A DNA stretch of 64,000 nucleotides, taken from Candidatus Dechloromonas phosphorivorans (GTDB taxonomy: Bacteria > Pseudomonadota > Gammaproteobacteria > Burkholderiales > Rhodocyclaceae). Location of the stretch: assembly GCA_016714975.1 (NCBI GenBank), contig JADKBR010000026.1, positions 1 to 64,000 of the forward strand. The letters run 5' to 3'. Numbering within the stretch: position 1 is the first letter of the stretch; each line of letters starts with the position of its first letter. This document shows, one piece after another, positions 49,466 through 58,382 of the stretch. The translations under genes and the position numbers were made by a program. The notes under the pieces were generated by a model that was not told the origin of the DNA, did not search any database, and saw nothing but the letters and a program-made list of their open reading frames with translations.

Positions 49466-49900
49466 ATGAGTGACCATCTGCACGTCGTCTGCCCGCATTG
49501 CGACGCGGTCAACCGCCTCCCGGCAGCACGTCTCGACGAGCGACCGACCTGCGGCCAGTGCCGGAACGCTCTGTTTACCGGGCAACCACTCGAGCTGACG
49601 GCGAGCAATTTCGATCGCCATGTCAAACGCAGCGATCTGCCGGTCGTCGTCGATTTCTGGGCGCCGTGGTGCGCCCCCTGCCGCTCGATGGCGCCGGCGT
49701 TTGCCAGCGCTGCGAGCGAACTCGAACCGGGTATCCGCCTGGCCAAGGTCGATACCGAAAGTCAGCAGCAGCTTGCGACCCGCTTCACTATCCGCAGCAT
49801 TCCGACCCTGGCCATTTTCAGCAGTGGACGGGAAATCATTCGCCAGAGTGGCGCAATCGACGCGCCAGCGCTGCAGCGCTGGATTCGCGCGCACCTGTAG
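49466..49900 (+). CDS. trxC: Thioredoxin 2 (zinc-containing)
   Basis: Cytoplasmic disulfide reductase of the TrxC type, 144 residues. It has an N-terminal zinc-binding region with CPHC (9-12) and CGQC (29-32) and a thioredoxin fold with the active site WCAPC (68-72), close to the usual WCGPC but with Ala in place of Gly. IPTLAIFSSG holds the cis-proline. ATG 49466. Its 3' end overlaps the 3' end of the convergent kinase gene by 65 bases. Confidence 0.94.
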   Translation: MSDHLHVVCPHCDAVNRLPAARLDERPTCGQCRNALFTGQPLELTASNFDRHVKRSDLPVVVDFWAPWCAPCRSMAPAFASAASELEPGIRLAKVDTESQQQLATRFTIRSIPTLAIFSSGREIIRQSGAIDAPALQRWIRAHL

Positions 49901-51293
49901 TTTCCGCTCCCGCGCCGCGAGGCTTTGACCGCGACAGCTCGACGTCGACCCCCGAACCTGACGCCGAACGGGTCGCTTCCTCCATCAGACTTCCCGTGTT
50001 CGCAACAGCGGGGGCGCCGAGAGACGCAGCAATACCATTGACGATGCGCATGCGATCGATCATTCGTCCAAGCAGTGCCGTCCGCAAGCGTTCCTGCAGT
50101 TCCTCGGAAGCCAGCGCCAGCGCCGCCGCGTTGATTTCGAGAAAGAGCGAATTTTCCAGGGTGACCACGCTTGCGGAACGAGTATCGCTGGACGGATGCA
50201 GATAGGCGACCTCGCCGATCACCTCTCCGTTGCTCAGACGGCAGAGGGTGCGGCCGGCCACGGAGACTTCGACATAGCCCTCGATCAGGAGACCGAACAC
50301 CCGGCTGGTGTCTCCTTCCCGGATGATGGCGACACGGGGCCCAATCTGTCGCCAGACAGCGATGCGGAGAATTTCCCACAGTTCGATATTCTCGAATTCG
50401 GTGAAGAAATCGAGCTTCCTCAGCAGTTCGAAGTGTTTCGTGTCCTGAACGGTCTCGTCTTCTTCGAGGATCTGGTAGCGGACCGCCGCCAGATCCTTGG
50501 CAAACTCGGCGCCGTTCCGGTAGCGGCTGTAGAGATCCTTCTCGAGCGCCCGGCGCAGGATCGCGTTCAGTCCCTCGGGCAGGCCTGGATTCAGCGAGGT
50601 CACATCCGGTGCATCAGTATTGATGATGCGGTAGATCAGCGTCGCCTGATTCTTGGCGCGGAACGGAAGGCGGCCGGTAAGCAACTGGAAAAGAACGACA
50701 CCGAGCGAATACAGGTCGGTCTTCTGATTCAGCGGGTAGCCCTTGATCTGCTCGGGCGACATGTAGGAAGGCGAACCCACGCCCATGATGAAGGTCGAGT
50801 CGCGGTCCATGTTCTTGTTCAGATTGAGCGCCAGGCCGAAGTCAACCAGCTTGGGCTCGTCATTTGCTGCCACCAGGATGTTTGCCGGCTTGATGTCGCG
50901 ATGGATGATTCCCTGGCGATAAGCGCTATCGAGCGCCATGCAGCACTTGAAGATGATCCCGATCACGCGGTGCAGCGGCAGCAGCCTGTCAATCCGCGTG
51001 TGGGCCTCGAGCGTGAAGCCGTCGATGTATTCCATCGCCAGATAGGCGAACTCATCCTCGACGACCCCCTCGTACACCATGGCGATATTCGGATGCTTGA
51101 GACGCTTGGCCACCATCCCCTCGTTCCCGAAGAGCTTGCGCAAACGGCGCGAGGTGGCGGCGCAGTCCGTGCCGAAGCGGACAACCTTGACAGCCACGGG
51201 GCGATCCGAATCGGGGCTCACGCAAAGGTAGACGGTTGCCGTCGCTCCCTTGCCCAACTCCCGGACCACCCGGTATTTGCCAATCTGTTTCAT
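49836..51293 (-). CDS. Ser/Thr protein kinase with a C-terminal cyclic-nucleotide-binding domain
   Basis: A 485-residue fusion. Residues 1-270 form a Hanks-type kinase: glycine loop LGKGATATVYL, catalytic Lys36 (VAVKVV), HRDIKPAN at 131-138, DFG at 151-153 and the SPEQIKG activation/P+1 region. Residues about 300-410 form a cNMP-binding (CAP-like) domain with GEVIGEVAYLHPSSDTRSASV, similar to the phosphate-binding cassette. This suggests kinase activity gated by cAMP/cGMP or another nucleotide, analogous to but not homologous in layout with eukaryotic PKG. A low-complexity tail ends it. No TM helix. ATG 51293. It overlaps trxC tail-to-tail by 65 bases, so its last residues may be less constrained. 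Confidence 0.9.
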   Translation of the reverse strand: MKQIGKYRVVRELGKGATATVYLCVSPDSDRPVAVKVVRFGTDCAATSRRLRKLFGNEGMVAKRLKHPNIAMVYEGVVEDEFAYLAMEYIDGFTLEAHTRIDRLLPLHRVIGIIFKCCMALDSAYRQGIIHRDIKPANILVAANDEPKLVDFGLALNLNKNMDRDSTFIMGVGSPSYMSPEQIKGYPLNQKTDLYSLGVVLFQLLTGRLPFRAKNQATLIYRIINTDAPDVTSLNPGLPEGLNAILRRALEKDLYSRYRNGAEFAKDLAAVRYQILEEDETVQDTKHFELLRKLDFFTEFENIELWEILRIAVWRQIGPRVAIIREGDTSRVFGLLIEGYVEVSVAGRTLCRLSNGEVIGEVAYLHPSSDTRSASVVTLENSLFLEINAAALALASEELQERLRTALLGRMIDRMRIVNGIAASLGAPAVANTGSLMEEATRSASGSGVDVELSRSKPRGAGAETTGARESSAAALARRLRHSGE

Positions 51294-51530
51294 GCGCCTC
51301 TCGAGTCAAGATACAGGGGCATCATCGTAACATGCGGGCAGATGGCAGGCCATCGCCTCCCGCCGTTCAATCGATCGCGGGTTCTCCGTGGCCACCGGTC
51401 GGACCGGAAACGACGGGCGGAGCGCGCGGGCACTGGCTGGGCGCCCGGCACACCGAATACGGTTCTGCCTCCAAGGGTTGCGGCAGCAGGCGCCGGCCGT
51501 CGGCACCGAACCATTCGCTACCGACTTCGC

Positions 51531-52673
51531 TCAGCTCCTGGCAAAGGCATGGCGATGCTTGCCAGCGGCCTTGGCCTGATACATGGCCTGGTCAGCCGCG
51601 CGGATGATCTGCTCCGGACTTTCAGGAGACCGGCCTTCCCTGGAGAAGAGACAGATGCCAATGCTCGCCCCAAGTCTGCCGGCTTGGGGAACATCGGCAA
51701 CCGGTTCGCCAATGGCGGCCAGCAGTTTCTCTGCCAGTTGGGCAGCCCGATCCTCCGAATCAATATCGTGGGCAAGCACGAAAAACTCGTCGCCGCCGAG
51801 CCGGGAAACCGTGTCGGTTTGGCGAACCGCCGCCTGCAGGCGGCGCGCCACTTCGCGCAGCACAGTATCGCCCCGGTCATGCCCAAGGCGATCATTGATC
51901 TGTTTGAAGCCGTCGAGATCGACGAACAGGCCGACATGGGTTGCGCCCCCGCGGCGCGCCCTGGCCACCAATTGGGCGATGCGGTCCTCGAGCAGCTCGC
52001 GGTTGGGCAGGCCGGTCAGGCGGTCGTGCAGCGAGCGTTGGAGGTGGTGTCGGCGCTCGCGATCAAGCTCCGTTTCGCGGACGAACAGCAGCCGGCGTTG
52101 GTATTCGGACAGATAGCCGGCGCAGCCACCTATCAGGTTGGCCGAAAGAATGAAGAAGTTGTGATCAACCAACATCCCTGCCGGGAAGTCGCGCAGCCCG
52201 CCGAGGATCAGGTTGTAGGAGATCAGGACGATAAGGTTGATGACCAGCGCGTAGATGAAACGGGTACCGATGAAGTTATACGTATACACGGTTGACAGGA
52301 TGAGGCACGGATAAAAGTACTGCGTCGCTTCAAGCGGCAGGTAATAGAGAATCCCGATCAGACTGCCGGAAACGACCAGCCCGGTCGACCCAAGCGGCAA
52401 CTGGTTGAAGCGTTTGAAGGCCGGGCGAAAGGTCAGCAGAAAGACAAGGCTCACATAGGCAAGGGCTGACAGGCGAAGCACCCATGCGGTCATCTGATGT
52501 TCAACCGGAACCAGCCAGCCATCAAGCAAATTCGAAATCAGATAGATGAGCGTGCCGACCAGGATCGCCGTCCGTCCCTGCACACGCAAACGCTCGACCA
52601 GTTGGCTGGCAAACGCACGCTCCGTATCGGCGTCGCGGAAACGCAGGGTCAGGGGATTAAGCAGGTTCAGCAC
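51531..52673 (-). CDS. Membrane diguanylate cyclase (GGDEF, MASE2-like sensor)
   Basis: Synthesises cyclic di-GMP. About 380 residues if GTG 52673 is used; an earlier GTG at 52757 is possible and no ATG fits, so the start is uncertain. The N-terminal half has five to six TM helices (ILVGTLIYLISNLLDGWLV onward), a MASE2-like arrangement. A short coiled linker with RETELDRERRHHLQRSLHD precedes the GGDEF domain (DRLTGLPNRELLEDRI; active site GGDEF at about 293-297). RQTD at 284-287, five residues before GGDEF, is an RxxD inhibitory site, so product feedback is expected. No EAL domain. Next to the cNMP-binding kinase, making a small nucleotide-signalling neighbourhood. Confidence 0.9.
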   Translation of the reverse strand: MLNLLNPLTLRFRDADTERAFASQLVERLRVQGRTAILVGTLIYLISNLLDGWLVPVEHQMTAWVLRLSALAYVSLVFLLTFRPAFKRFNQLPLGSTGLVVSGSLIGILYYLPLEATQYFYPCLILSTVYTYNFIGTRFIYALVINLIVLISYNLILGGLRDFPAGMLVDHNFFILSANLIGGCAGYLSEYQRRLLFVRETELDRERRHHLQRSLHDRLTGLPNRELLEDRIAQLVARARRGGATHVGLFVDLDGFKQINDRLGHDRGDTVLREVARRLQAAVRQTDTVSRLGGDEFFVLAHDIDSEDRAAQLAEKLLAAIGEPVADVPQAGRLGASIGICLFSREGRSPESPEQIIRAADQAMYQAKAAGKHRHAFARS

Positions 52674-52884
52674 TGGTTTCAACAAACTCCGGAAAGAGAC
52701 TGTGGTCGACGACGAATGATTTCCCAAATAGCCGCAACAGGGAAGGAGGGATTTCACGGATACCCCCAGGTTTCGCCCGACGCCTTGGCCGGGTTTTCCG
52801 CAGCGATGGCGTTCCTTGGGGCGGACCACCGAATGACCTCGGGCAATGATGCCGATCAGCCGTCCGATGTGGCAAGATGCCCGC

Positions 52885-53772
52885 ATGAACGCAACTCCCC
52901 ACCTTGCCGGCATCGGCTTCGGCCTGCTGGCCTACGGTATCTGGGGTTTCTTCCCGCTGTTTTTCCGGCAACTCGCGCACATTTCGCCGATGGACGTGCT
53001 GTCCAACCGGGCGGTCTGGGCCTGCGTTTTCGTCGGTCTGCTACTGACGCTGCGCGGCGGCTGGGACAAGGTGGCCGCGGTCTTTCGCAGACCACGTCAA
53101 CTGGCCATGCTGGCCCTCGCCGCGCTGCTGGTCGGCAGCAACTGGCTGATGTTCCTGTGGGCGGTCGCCAACCAGCAGGTCGTCGCCTCCAGCCTCGGCT
53201 ACTTCCTGACACCGCTGGTCAGCGTCCTGCTGGCGCTCGTCGTACTCAAGGAAAGACTGAACCCGCTGGAGTGGATCTCGGTCGGCCTTGCAGTCGCCGC
53301 GATCGCCAACGAAGTGATCACGCTCGGCAGCCTGCCCTGGGTCTCGCTGTACCTTGCCGCCACCTTCGGCACCTACGGCCTGGTACGCAAGCAGGTGCCG
53401 GTCGATGCGTTGTCCGGTCTGTGGCTGGAAACGCTGGCCATGCTGCCGGTCTGCGGCATCTACGCTTTGTGGCAGGCGCACAGCGGGCATTCCGTTTTCG
53501 GCGGCCACGACCTGTCGACCGCGGCATTGCTGGTCGGCGCCGGCATTATCACTGCCCTGCCGCTGATCGCCTTCGCCGCCGCCACGCAGCGCCTTGACCT
53601 CGCCACGGTCGGCATGTTGATGTACATCAACCCGACCCTGCAGTTCGTAACCGCCGTCTGGATCTTCGGCGAGCCGATGCAGACCTCGCGGCTGGTCAGC
53701 TTCGCGCTGATCTGGACCGGCCTTTTCGTCTTCAGTTGGAGTGCCTGGCGCAAGTACCGGCATCAGGTATAG
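52885..53772 (+). CDS. rarD: EamA/RarD-family permease
   Basis: A ten-TM drug/metabolite transporter of the RarD type, 295 residues. The start MNATPHLAGIGFGLLAYGIWGFFPLFFRQL matches RarD proteins (key: YGIWGFFPLFF), as do NWLMFLWAVANQQVVASSLGYFLTPLV and MLMYINPTLQFVTAVWIFGEPM. Substrate unknown; RarD was linked to chloramphenicol sensitivity. ATG 52885. It is followed after 8 bases by the 7-TM spermidine-synthase-like gene, so the two are likely cotranscribed. Confidence 0.9.
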   Translation: MNATPHLAGIGFGLLAYGIWGFFPLFFRQLAHISPMDVLSNRAVWACVFVGLLLTLRGGWDKVAAVFRRPRQLAMLALAALLVGSNWLMFLWAVANQQVVASSLGYFLTPLVSVLLALVVLKERLNPLEWISVGLAVAAIANEVITLGSLPWVSLYLAATFGTYGLVRKQVPVDALSGLWLETLAMLPVCGIYALWQAHSGHSVFGGHDLSTAALLVGAGIITALPLIAFAAATQRLDLATVGMLMYINPTLQFVTAVWIFGEPMQTSRLVSFALIWTGLFVFSWSAWRKYRHQV

Positions 53773-53780
53773 TCCGGCCG

Positions 53781-55124
53781 ATGTCCCGTCTGCTCATTTA
53801 CGCCATCGTCTTCATCGAGGGCTTCTGTTCCCTCGGCGCGGAGATCATCGCGCTGCGCCGCCTGGTGCCGCATGTCGGCAGCTCGATCGTCGTCACCGCG
53901 CCGACCATCGCCTTTTTCCTGCTCGCCCTTGCCCTGGGTTACGCCGCCGGCGCCCGGGTTTCCGGCAACTACACCGTGGTCGTCGCCCGCAACTTCCTGA
54001 TCTCCGCACTACTCGCCGGGGTCGGGCTGGCCGGCATCACCGTCGACTGGCTGTTCGCTCACCTGCAACCGGCGCTGATCGCGTACTTCATTTTCATCGG
54101 CGGCATCCTCTGCCCGCTCGCCTGGCTGCTCGGCCAGACCGTGCCGATCCTGACCAACCTGATGCGGCACGCACGCACCGGCGAGGCGAGCGGCATGGCG
54201 CTCTACTGGTCGACGCTCGGTTCCTTCCTCGGCTCGCTCAGCCTGTCCCTGCTCGTCATGCAATGGCTGGGGGTTTCCGCGGCGGTATTCGCGTGCACCG
54301 CGCTGCTGGTCGCCGGCACCCTCCTGCTCGCCGGGCGCAATCTGAAATATGCCATTTTTTGCGCGTCGACCGCAGCTATCGCCGCCGGCTTCAACCTGCA
54401 TCACGAGGTGACCGCCGACACCGCCTACGCCGAATACATCGTCGGTCCGGCACCCCTCCCCGGCCAGGAAAACCCGCGCGCCTTCTGGGTCAACAAGTCA
54501 ACCGCTTCGCTGATCGACGAATCCGAGCCGACCAACTACACCCGCTACATCACGCACCTGCGGCACATCCTGCTCGACGAACTCGAATTCCGCGACCGCG
54601 ACATCCTGGTTCTCGGCGCCGGCGGCTTCACGCTGTCGCACCGCGAGCCGATGAATCGTTACACCTATGTCGACATCGATCCGGCAATCCGGGCGATCGC
54701 CGAAAAGCACTTCCTGCGCGAACCGGCGCGCGGCGAGTTCATCGCCGACGACGCCCGGCGTTTCGTCGCCACCAGCGAGCGCCGCTTCGATGCCGTCGTT
54801 GTCGACGTCTACAGCTCCCATTCCTCGATTCCCAGCCACCTGGTCACCCGCGAATTCTGGGAAGGCACGCGCCGCGTCCTGAAACCCGATGGCGCCCTGC
54901 TCGCCAACCTGATCCTCGACGGCAGGCTGGAAACTCCCTACGCGCGCAATCTGCTTGCCACCATCGACAGCGTCTTCGGGCGTTGCGCGGTCGACGTCCT
55001 GCACAAGGCGAAAACGCTGGCCAATGTCGAGGTCACCTGCTTCGCCAGCAGCCGGCCAGGCAAAACGGGGATCTACGTCGACGAAAAGAACCAAGCCGAC
55101 CTCGACCTGTCGCGTTCGCGCTAG
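53781..55124 (+). CDS. Fused membrane protein with spermidine-synthase-like methyltransferase domain
   Basis: A 447-residue two-part protein. The first 205 residues hold about seven TM helices (FIEGFCSLGAEIIALRRLVPHVG, then PLAWLLGQTVPILTNLM). Residues 230-447 are a Rossmann-fold aminopropyltransferase-like domain with LGAGGFTLSH (SAM-type glycine motif), TYVDIDPAIRAIAEKHF and FDAVVVDVYSSHSSIPSHL. This matches spermidine-synthase-like fused proteins; true spermidine synthase activity is doubtful because the substrate-binding Asp pattern differs. Copy 5 of the dispersed repeat lies in frame at about residues 191-198 (ASTAA), in the linker between the two domains. ATG 53781. It converges with glgB 12 bases on. 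Confidence 0.88.
   Translation: MSRLLIYAIVFIEGFCSLGAEIIALRRLVPHVGSSIVVTAPTIAFFLLALALGYAAGARVSGNYTVVVARNFLISALLAGVGLAGITVDWLFAHLQPALIAYFIFIGGILCPLAWLLGQTVPILTNLMRHARTGEASGMALYWSTLGSFLGSLSLSLLVMQWLGVSAAVFACTALLVAGTLLLAGRNLKYAIFCASTAAIAAGFNLHHEVTADTAYAEYIVGPAPLPGQENPRAFWVNKSTASLIDESEPTNYTRYITHLRHILLDELEFRDRDILVLGAGGFTLSHREPMNRYTYVDIDPAIRAIAEKHFLREPARGEFIADDARRFVATSERRFDAVVVDVYSSHSSIPSHLVTREFWEGTRRVLKPDGALLANLILDGRLETPYARNLLATIDSVFGRCAVDVLHKAKTLANVEVTCFASSRPGKTGIYVDEKNQADLDLSRSR
54354..54376 (+). repeat. Dispersed ATTTT...GTCGACCGCA repeat, copy 5 (inside a CDS)
   Basis: Reads ATTTTTTGCGC then GTCGACCGCA then GC, in frame inside the spermidine-synthase-like gene near the end of its TM region. 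Confidence 0.6.
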
Positions 55125-55136
55125 TACAGCGCTTGT

Positions 55137-57002
55137 TCACCCGCAGCGCAACAGCACCGCCGCCAACGGGGGAATCGTGATTTGCAGGTTCGCCGGTCGG
55201 TTCATCCATTCGCCTTCGCAGGCATCGAGCGCCCCCGCGTTGCCGACGTTGCTGCCACCGTAATGCCCTGAATCGCTGTTGAGGATTTCGACGTAGCGCC
55301 CCGCCTTCGGCACGCCGAGGCGGTAGGCGCTTTGTGGCACCGGGGTGAAGTTGACCGCGACGACCACGAAGCTGCCATCGCGGCCCCAGCGCAGCCAGGA
55401 CAGCACCGAATGTTCGCTGTCGTGACAGTCGATCCACTCGAAACCATGGCTGGCGAAATCCTGTTCGTGCAGTGCCGGCACGTCGCGATAGAGGCGATTG
55501 AGGTCGCCGGCGAGACGTTGCAGGCCGCTGTGGCCTGGATCGGCCAGCAGGTTCCAGTCGAGTTCGCGGGCTTCCGACCACTCTCGCTGCTGGCCGAATT
55601 CGCAGCCCATGAAGGTCAGCTTCTTGCCCGGCGTAAACGCCTGCCAGGCGAGTAGCAGACGCAGGTTGGCGAGGCGCTGCCAGGCGTCGCCCGGCATCTT
55701 GCCGAGCAGCGAACCCTTGCCGTGCACCACTTCGTCATGCGAGAAGGGCAGCACGTAGTTCTCGCTGTAGGCGTAGACCTGGCCGAAGGTCAGTTCGCCG
55801 TGGTGCCAGCGGCGATGGATCGGGTCGCGCTGGAAGTAGCGCAGGCTGTCGTTCATCCAGCCCATGTTCCATTTCATCGAGAAGCCCAGGCCGCCGACAT
55901 AGGTCGGGCGCGAGACCATCGGCCAGGCCGTCGATTCCTCGGCAATGGTCAGCGCGCCGGGGAACTCGGCGTGGACCATGGCGTTGAGCGCCTTGAGGAA
56001 GTCGATGGCGTCGAGATTTTCGCGTCCGCCAAATTTGTTGGGCAGCCATTCGCCCGGCTTGCGCGAGTAATCGAGGTAGAGCATCGAGGCGACGGCGTCG
56101 ACGCGCAGGCCGTCGAAATGGAACTCGGCCAGCCACCAGTGCGCCGACGAGAGCAGGAAGCTCCTGACCTCGTGGCGGCCGTAATTGAAGATATGGGTTC
56201 CCCAGTCGGCATGCAGGCCAAGGCGCGGGTCCTCGTGCTCGTAGAGCGCGGTGCCGTCGTAACGGGCGAGCGCCCAGTCGTCCTGCGGAAAGTGGCCGGG
56301 AACCCAGTCGAGGATGACACCGAGGCCGGCCTGATGGCAGGCGTCGACGAAGGCGCGCAGGTCGTCCGGCGAGCCGTAGCGGGAGGTCGGAGCAAAGTAG
56401 CCGGTGGTCTGGTAGCCCCAGGATTCGTCGAGCGGGTGCTCCGTAACCGGCAGCAGTTCGAGATGCGTGTAGCCTTGTTCGACGGCATAGGGAATCAGTC
56501 GCTCGGCAAGTTCCGGCCACAGGTAGGGCCTGCCGTCCGGGTGGCGCATCCACGACCCCGGGTGCAACTCGTAGATATTGACCGGCGCGTGCTGCCAGTC
56601 CCAGTCGGCGCGCCGCGCCAGCCAGTCGCCATCGCCCCAGACATGCTGCGAGGGCGTCGCGACATAGGCGGCTGACCCGGGACGCAACTCGTAACCGCGC
56701 CCGTAGGGATCGGATTTGATCAGTTTCTCGCCGCTGACTCGGTTGACGATCTCGAAACGGTAGAGACTCCCCGGCACCGCCGCCGGAACGGTCGCCTCCC
56801 AGACACCCGAGGGCCCGAGCGGATGCAGCGCATCGACTCCGCCGCACCAGCCATTGAAATCACCGACCACCGAGACGTTGCCGGCATTTGGCGCCCAGAC
56901 GCGAAATATGGTCCCGGCATCCGACGGTTGGGCCCCGAGTAGCCGGTAGGCCTGATAGTTCCGGCCTTCGTTGAACAGATAAAGCGCGTCCGATGGCTGC
57001 AT
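55137..57002 (-). CDS. glgB: 1,4-alpha-glucan branching enzyme
   Basis: Forms alpha-1,6 branches in glycogen. The 621-residue GH13 enzyme has an N-terminal CBM48 domain (YRLLGAQPSDAGTIFRVWAPNA and VSVVGDFNGW), catalytic Asp in GLRVDAVASMLYLDY, catalytic Glu in TIAEESTAWPMVS and SHDEVVHGKGSL. It lacks the extra N-terminal domain of the longer E. coli-type enzyme. ATG 57002 (MQPSDALYLFNEGRNYQAYR). Divergent from glgC over a 57-base gap. Confidence 0.96.
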   Translation of the reverse strand: MQPSDALYLFNEGRNYQAYRLLGAQPSDAGTIFRVWAPNAGNVSVVGDFNGWCGGVDALHPLGPSGVWEATVPAAVPGSLYRFEIVNRVSGEKLIKSDPYGRGYELRPGSAAYVATPSQHVWGDGDWLARRADWDWQHAPVNIYELHPGSWMRHPDGRPYLWPELAERLIPYAVEQGYTHLELLPVTEHPLDESWGYQTTGYFAPTSRYGSPDDLRAFVDACHQAGLGVILDWVPGHFPQDDWALARYDGTALYEHEDPRLGLHADWGTHIFNYGRHEVRSFLLSSAHWWLAEFHFDGLRVDAVASMLYLDYSRKPGEWLPNKFGGRENLDAIDFLKALNAMVHAEFPGALTIAEESTAWPMVSRPTYVGGLGFSMKWNMGWMNDSLRYFQRDPIHRRWHHGELTFGQVYAYSENYVLPFSHDEVVHGKGSLLGKMPGDAWQRLANLRLLLAWQAFTPGKKLTFMGCEFGQQREWSEARELDWNLLADPGHSGLQRLAGDLNRLYRDVPALHEQDFASHGFEWIDCHDSEHSVLSWLRWGRDGSFVVVAVNFTPVPQSAYRLGVPKAGRYVEILNSDSGHYGGSNVGNAGALDACEGEWMNRPANLQITIPPLAAVLLRCG

Positions 57003-57059
57003 TTGCTCCCCCTCTCGCAGTATCATAAGACAAAACAGTGACCAGGGAGGTCCACCCAC

Positions 57060-58382
57060 ATGCCGAACAGCACCCCTTGCACGCATCAGGAGTATTGCGA
57101 GATGCGCGACGAGACTGACATGCGTTTCATCAGCCACCTGACGCGCAACACCTTCGCGATCATTCTGGCCGGCGGCCGCGGCAGTCGCCTCAAGCAACTG
57201 ACCGATTTCCGCTCCAAGCCGGCCGTGCCGTTCGCGGGCAAGTTCCGCATTCTCGATTTCACGTTGTCAAACTGCGTCAATTCGGGCATCCGCAAGATCG
57301 GCGTTGCCACACAATACAAGGCACACAGCTTGATTCGCCACATCCAGCGCGGCTGGAGCTTTCTCGACGGGCGTTTCGACGAGTTCATCCAGTTGCTGCC
57401 GGCACAGCAGCAGATTGACGAGACGCAGTGGTATCAGGGCACCGCCGATGCGGTCTTCCAGAATATGCACTTTCTGCGGCGCTACAACCCGGAACACATC
57501 CTGATCGTCGCCGGCGACCACATCTACAAGATGGACTACGGCCAGATGCTGGCCTTTCATGCCAAGCACCGGGCCGACATGACGGTGGGCTGCATCGACG
57601 TGCCGCTCGCTGAAGCGCGCGAATTCGGCGTCATGGGCGTTGACCACGAGGATCGCGTGACTGACTTTCTCGAGAAGCCACAGAATCCGCCTGCGATCCC
57701 CGGCCAGCCCGATCGTGCGCTGGCGTCGATGGGCATCTACATCTTCAACGCGAAATTTCTCTTCGAGCAACTGGAGAGGGACGCCCTGACCAAGGGATCG
57801 GCCCGCGATTTCGGCAAGGACATCATCCCCCACATCGTGCCACGCTACCGGGTGTTCGCCCACCGCTTCGCCGACTCCTGCGTCGGCAGCGAACACCATC
57901 GGCCCTATTGGCGAGATGTCGGGACCATCGATGCCTACTGGGAGGCGAACATGGAAATGACCAAGGTGACGCCGGAACTCAATCTCTACGACAAGGACTG
58001 GCCGATCTGGACCTACCAGGAGCAGTTGCCGCCGGCCAAGTTCGTGTTCGACGACGACGGACGGCGCGGCATGGCAATCGACTCGCTGATTTCCGGCGGC
58101 TGCATCATTTCTGGAGCCGCGGTCAAGCGTTCGCTGCTGTTCTCCAGCGTCACCGTGCATAGCTGGGCATCGATCGAGGATTCGGTGATCCTGCCAGGCG
58201 TCGATATCGGGCGCCATGCGATCCTCAAGCGCTGCGTCATCGACAAGAATTGCCGGATTCCCGCGAAGACGGTCATCGGCGTCGATGCGGAAGCCGACCG
58301 CGAGCGCTTCTCGGTCAGCCCCAAGGGGATCACGCTGGTGACCGCCGAGATGCTCGGCCAAGGGGCGGCGAAAGTTCACTGA
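57060..58382 (+). CDS. glgC: Glucose-1-phosphate adenylyltransferase
   Basis: Makes ADP-glucose, the committed step of glycogen synthesis. The 440-residue protein has the nucleotide loop ILAGGRGSRLKQLTDFRSKPAVPFAGKFRILDF (key: GGxGxRLxxLT and KPAVP), WYQGTADAV, VAGDHIYKMDY and FLEKPQNPP, then a C-terminal left-handed beta-helix (hexapeptide repeats) for allosteric control. ATG 57060 has a GGGAGG site nearby; a second ATG (codon 15 onward) is possible. Its stop overlaps the start of the first GH57 gene. Confidence 0.96.
   Translation: MPNSTPCTHQEYCEMRDETDMRFISHLTRNTFAIILAGGRGSRLKQLTDFRSKPAVPFAGKFRILDFTLSNCVNSGIRKIGVATQYKAHSLIRHIQRGWSFLDGRFDEFIQLLPAQQQIDETQWYQGTADAVFQNMHFLRRYNPEHILIVAGDHIYKMDYGQMLAFHAKHRADMTVGCIDVPLAEAREFGVMGVDHEDRVTDFLEKPQNPPAIPGQPDRALASMGIYIFNAKFLFEQLERDALTKGSARDFGKDIIPHIVPRYRVFAHRFADSCVGSEHHRPYWRDVGTIDAYWEANMEMTKVTPELNLYDKDWPIWTYQEQLPPAKFVFDDDGRRGMAIDSLISGGCIISGAAVKRSLLFSSVTVHSWASIEDSVILPGVDIGRHAILKRCVIDKNCRIPAKTVIGVDAEADRERFSVSPKGITLVTAEMLGQGAAKVH

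Noticed and set aside
53514..53523. GTCGACCGCG near-match to the dispersed repeat in rarD
   Set aside because: Last base differs and the upstream T-tract is too far; the sequence fits normal RarD codons.
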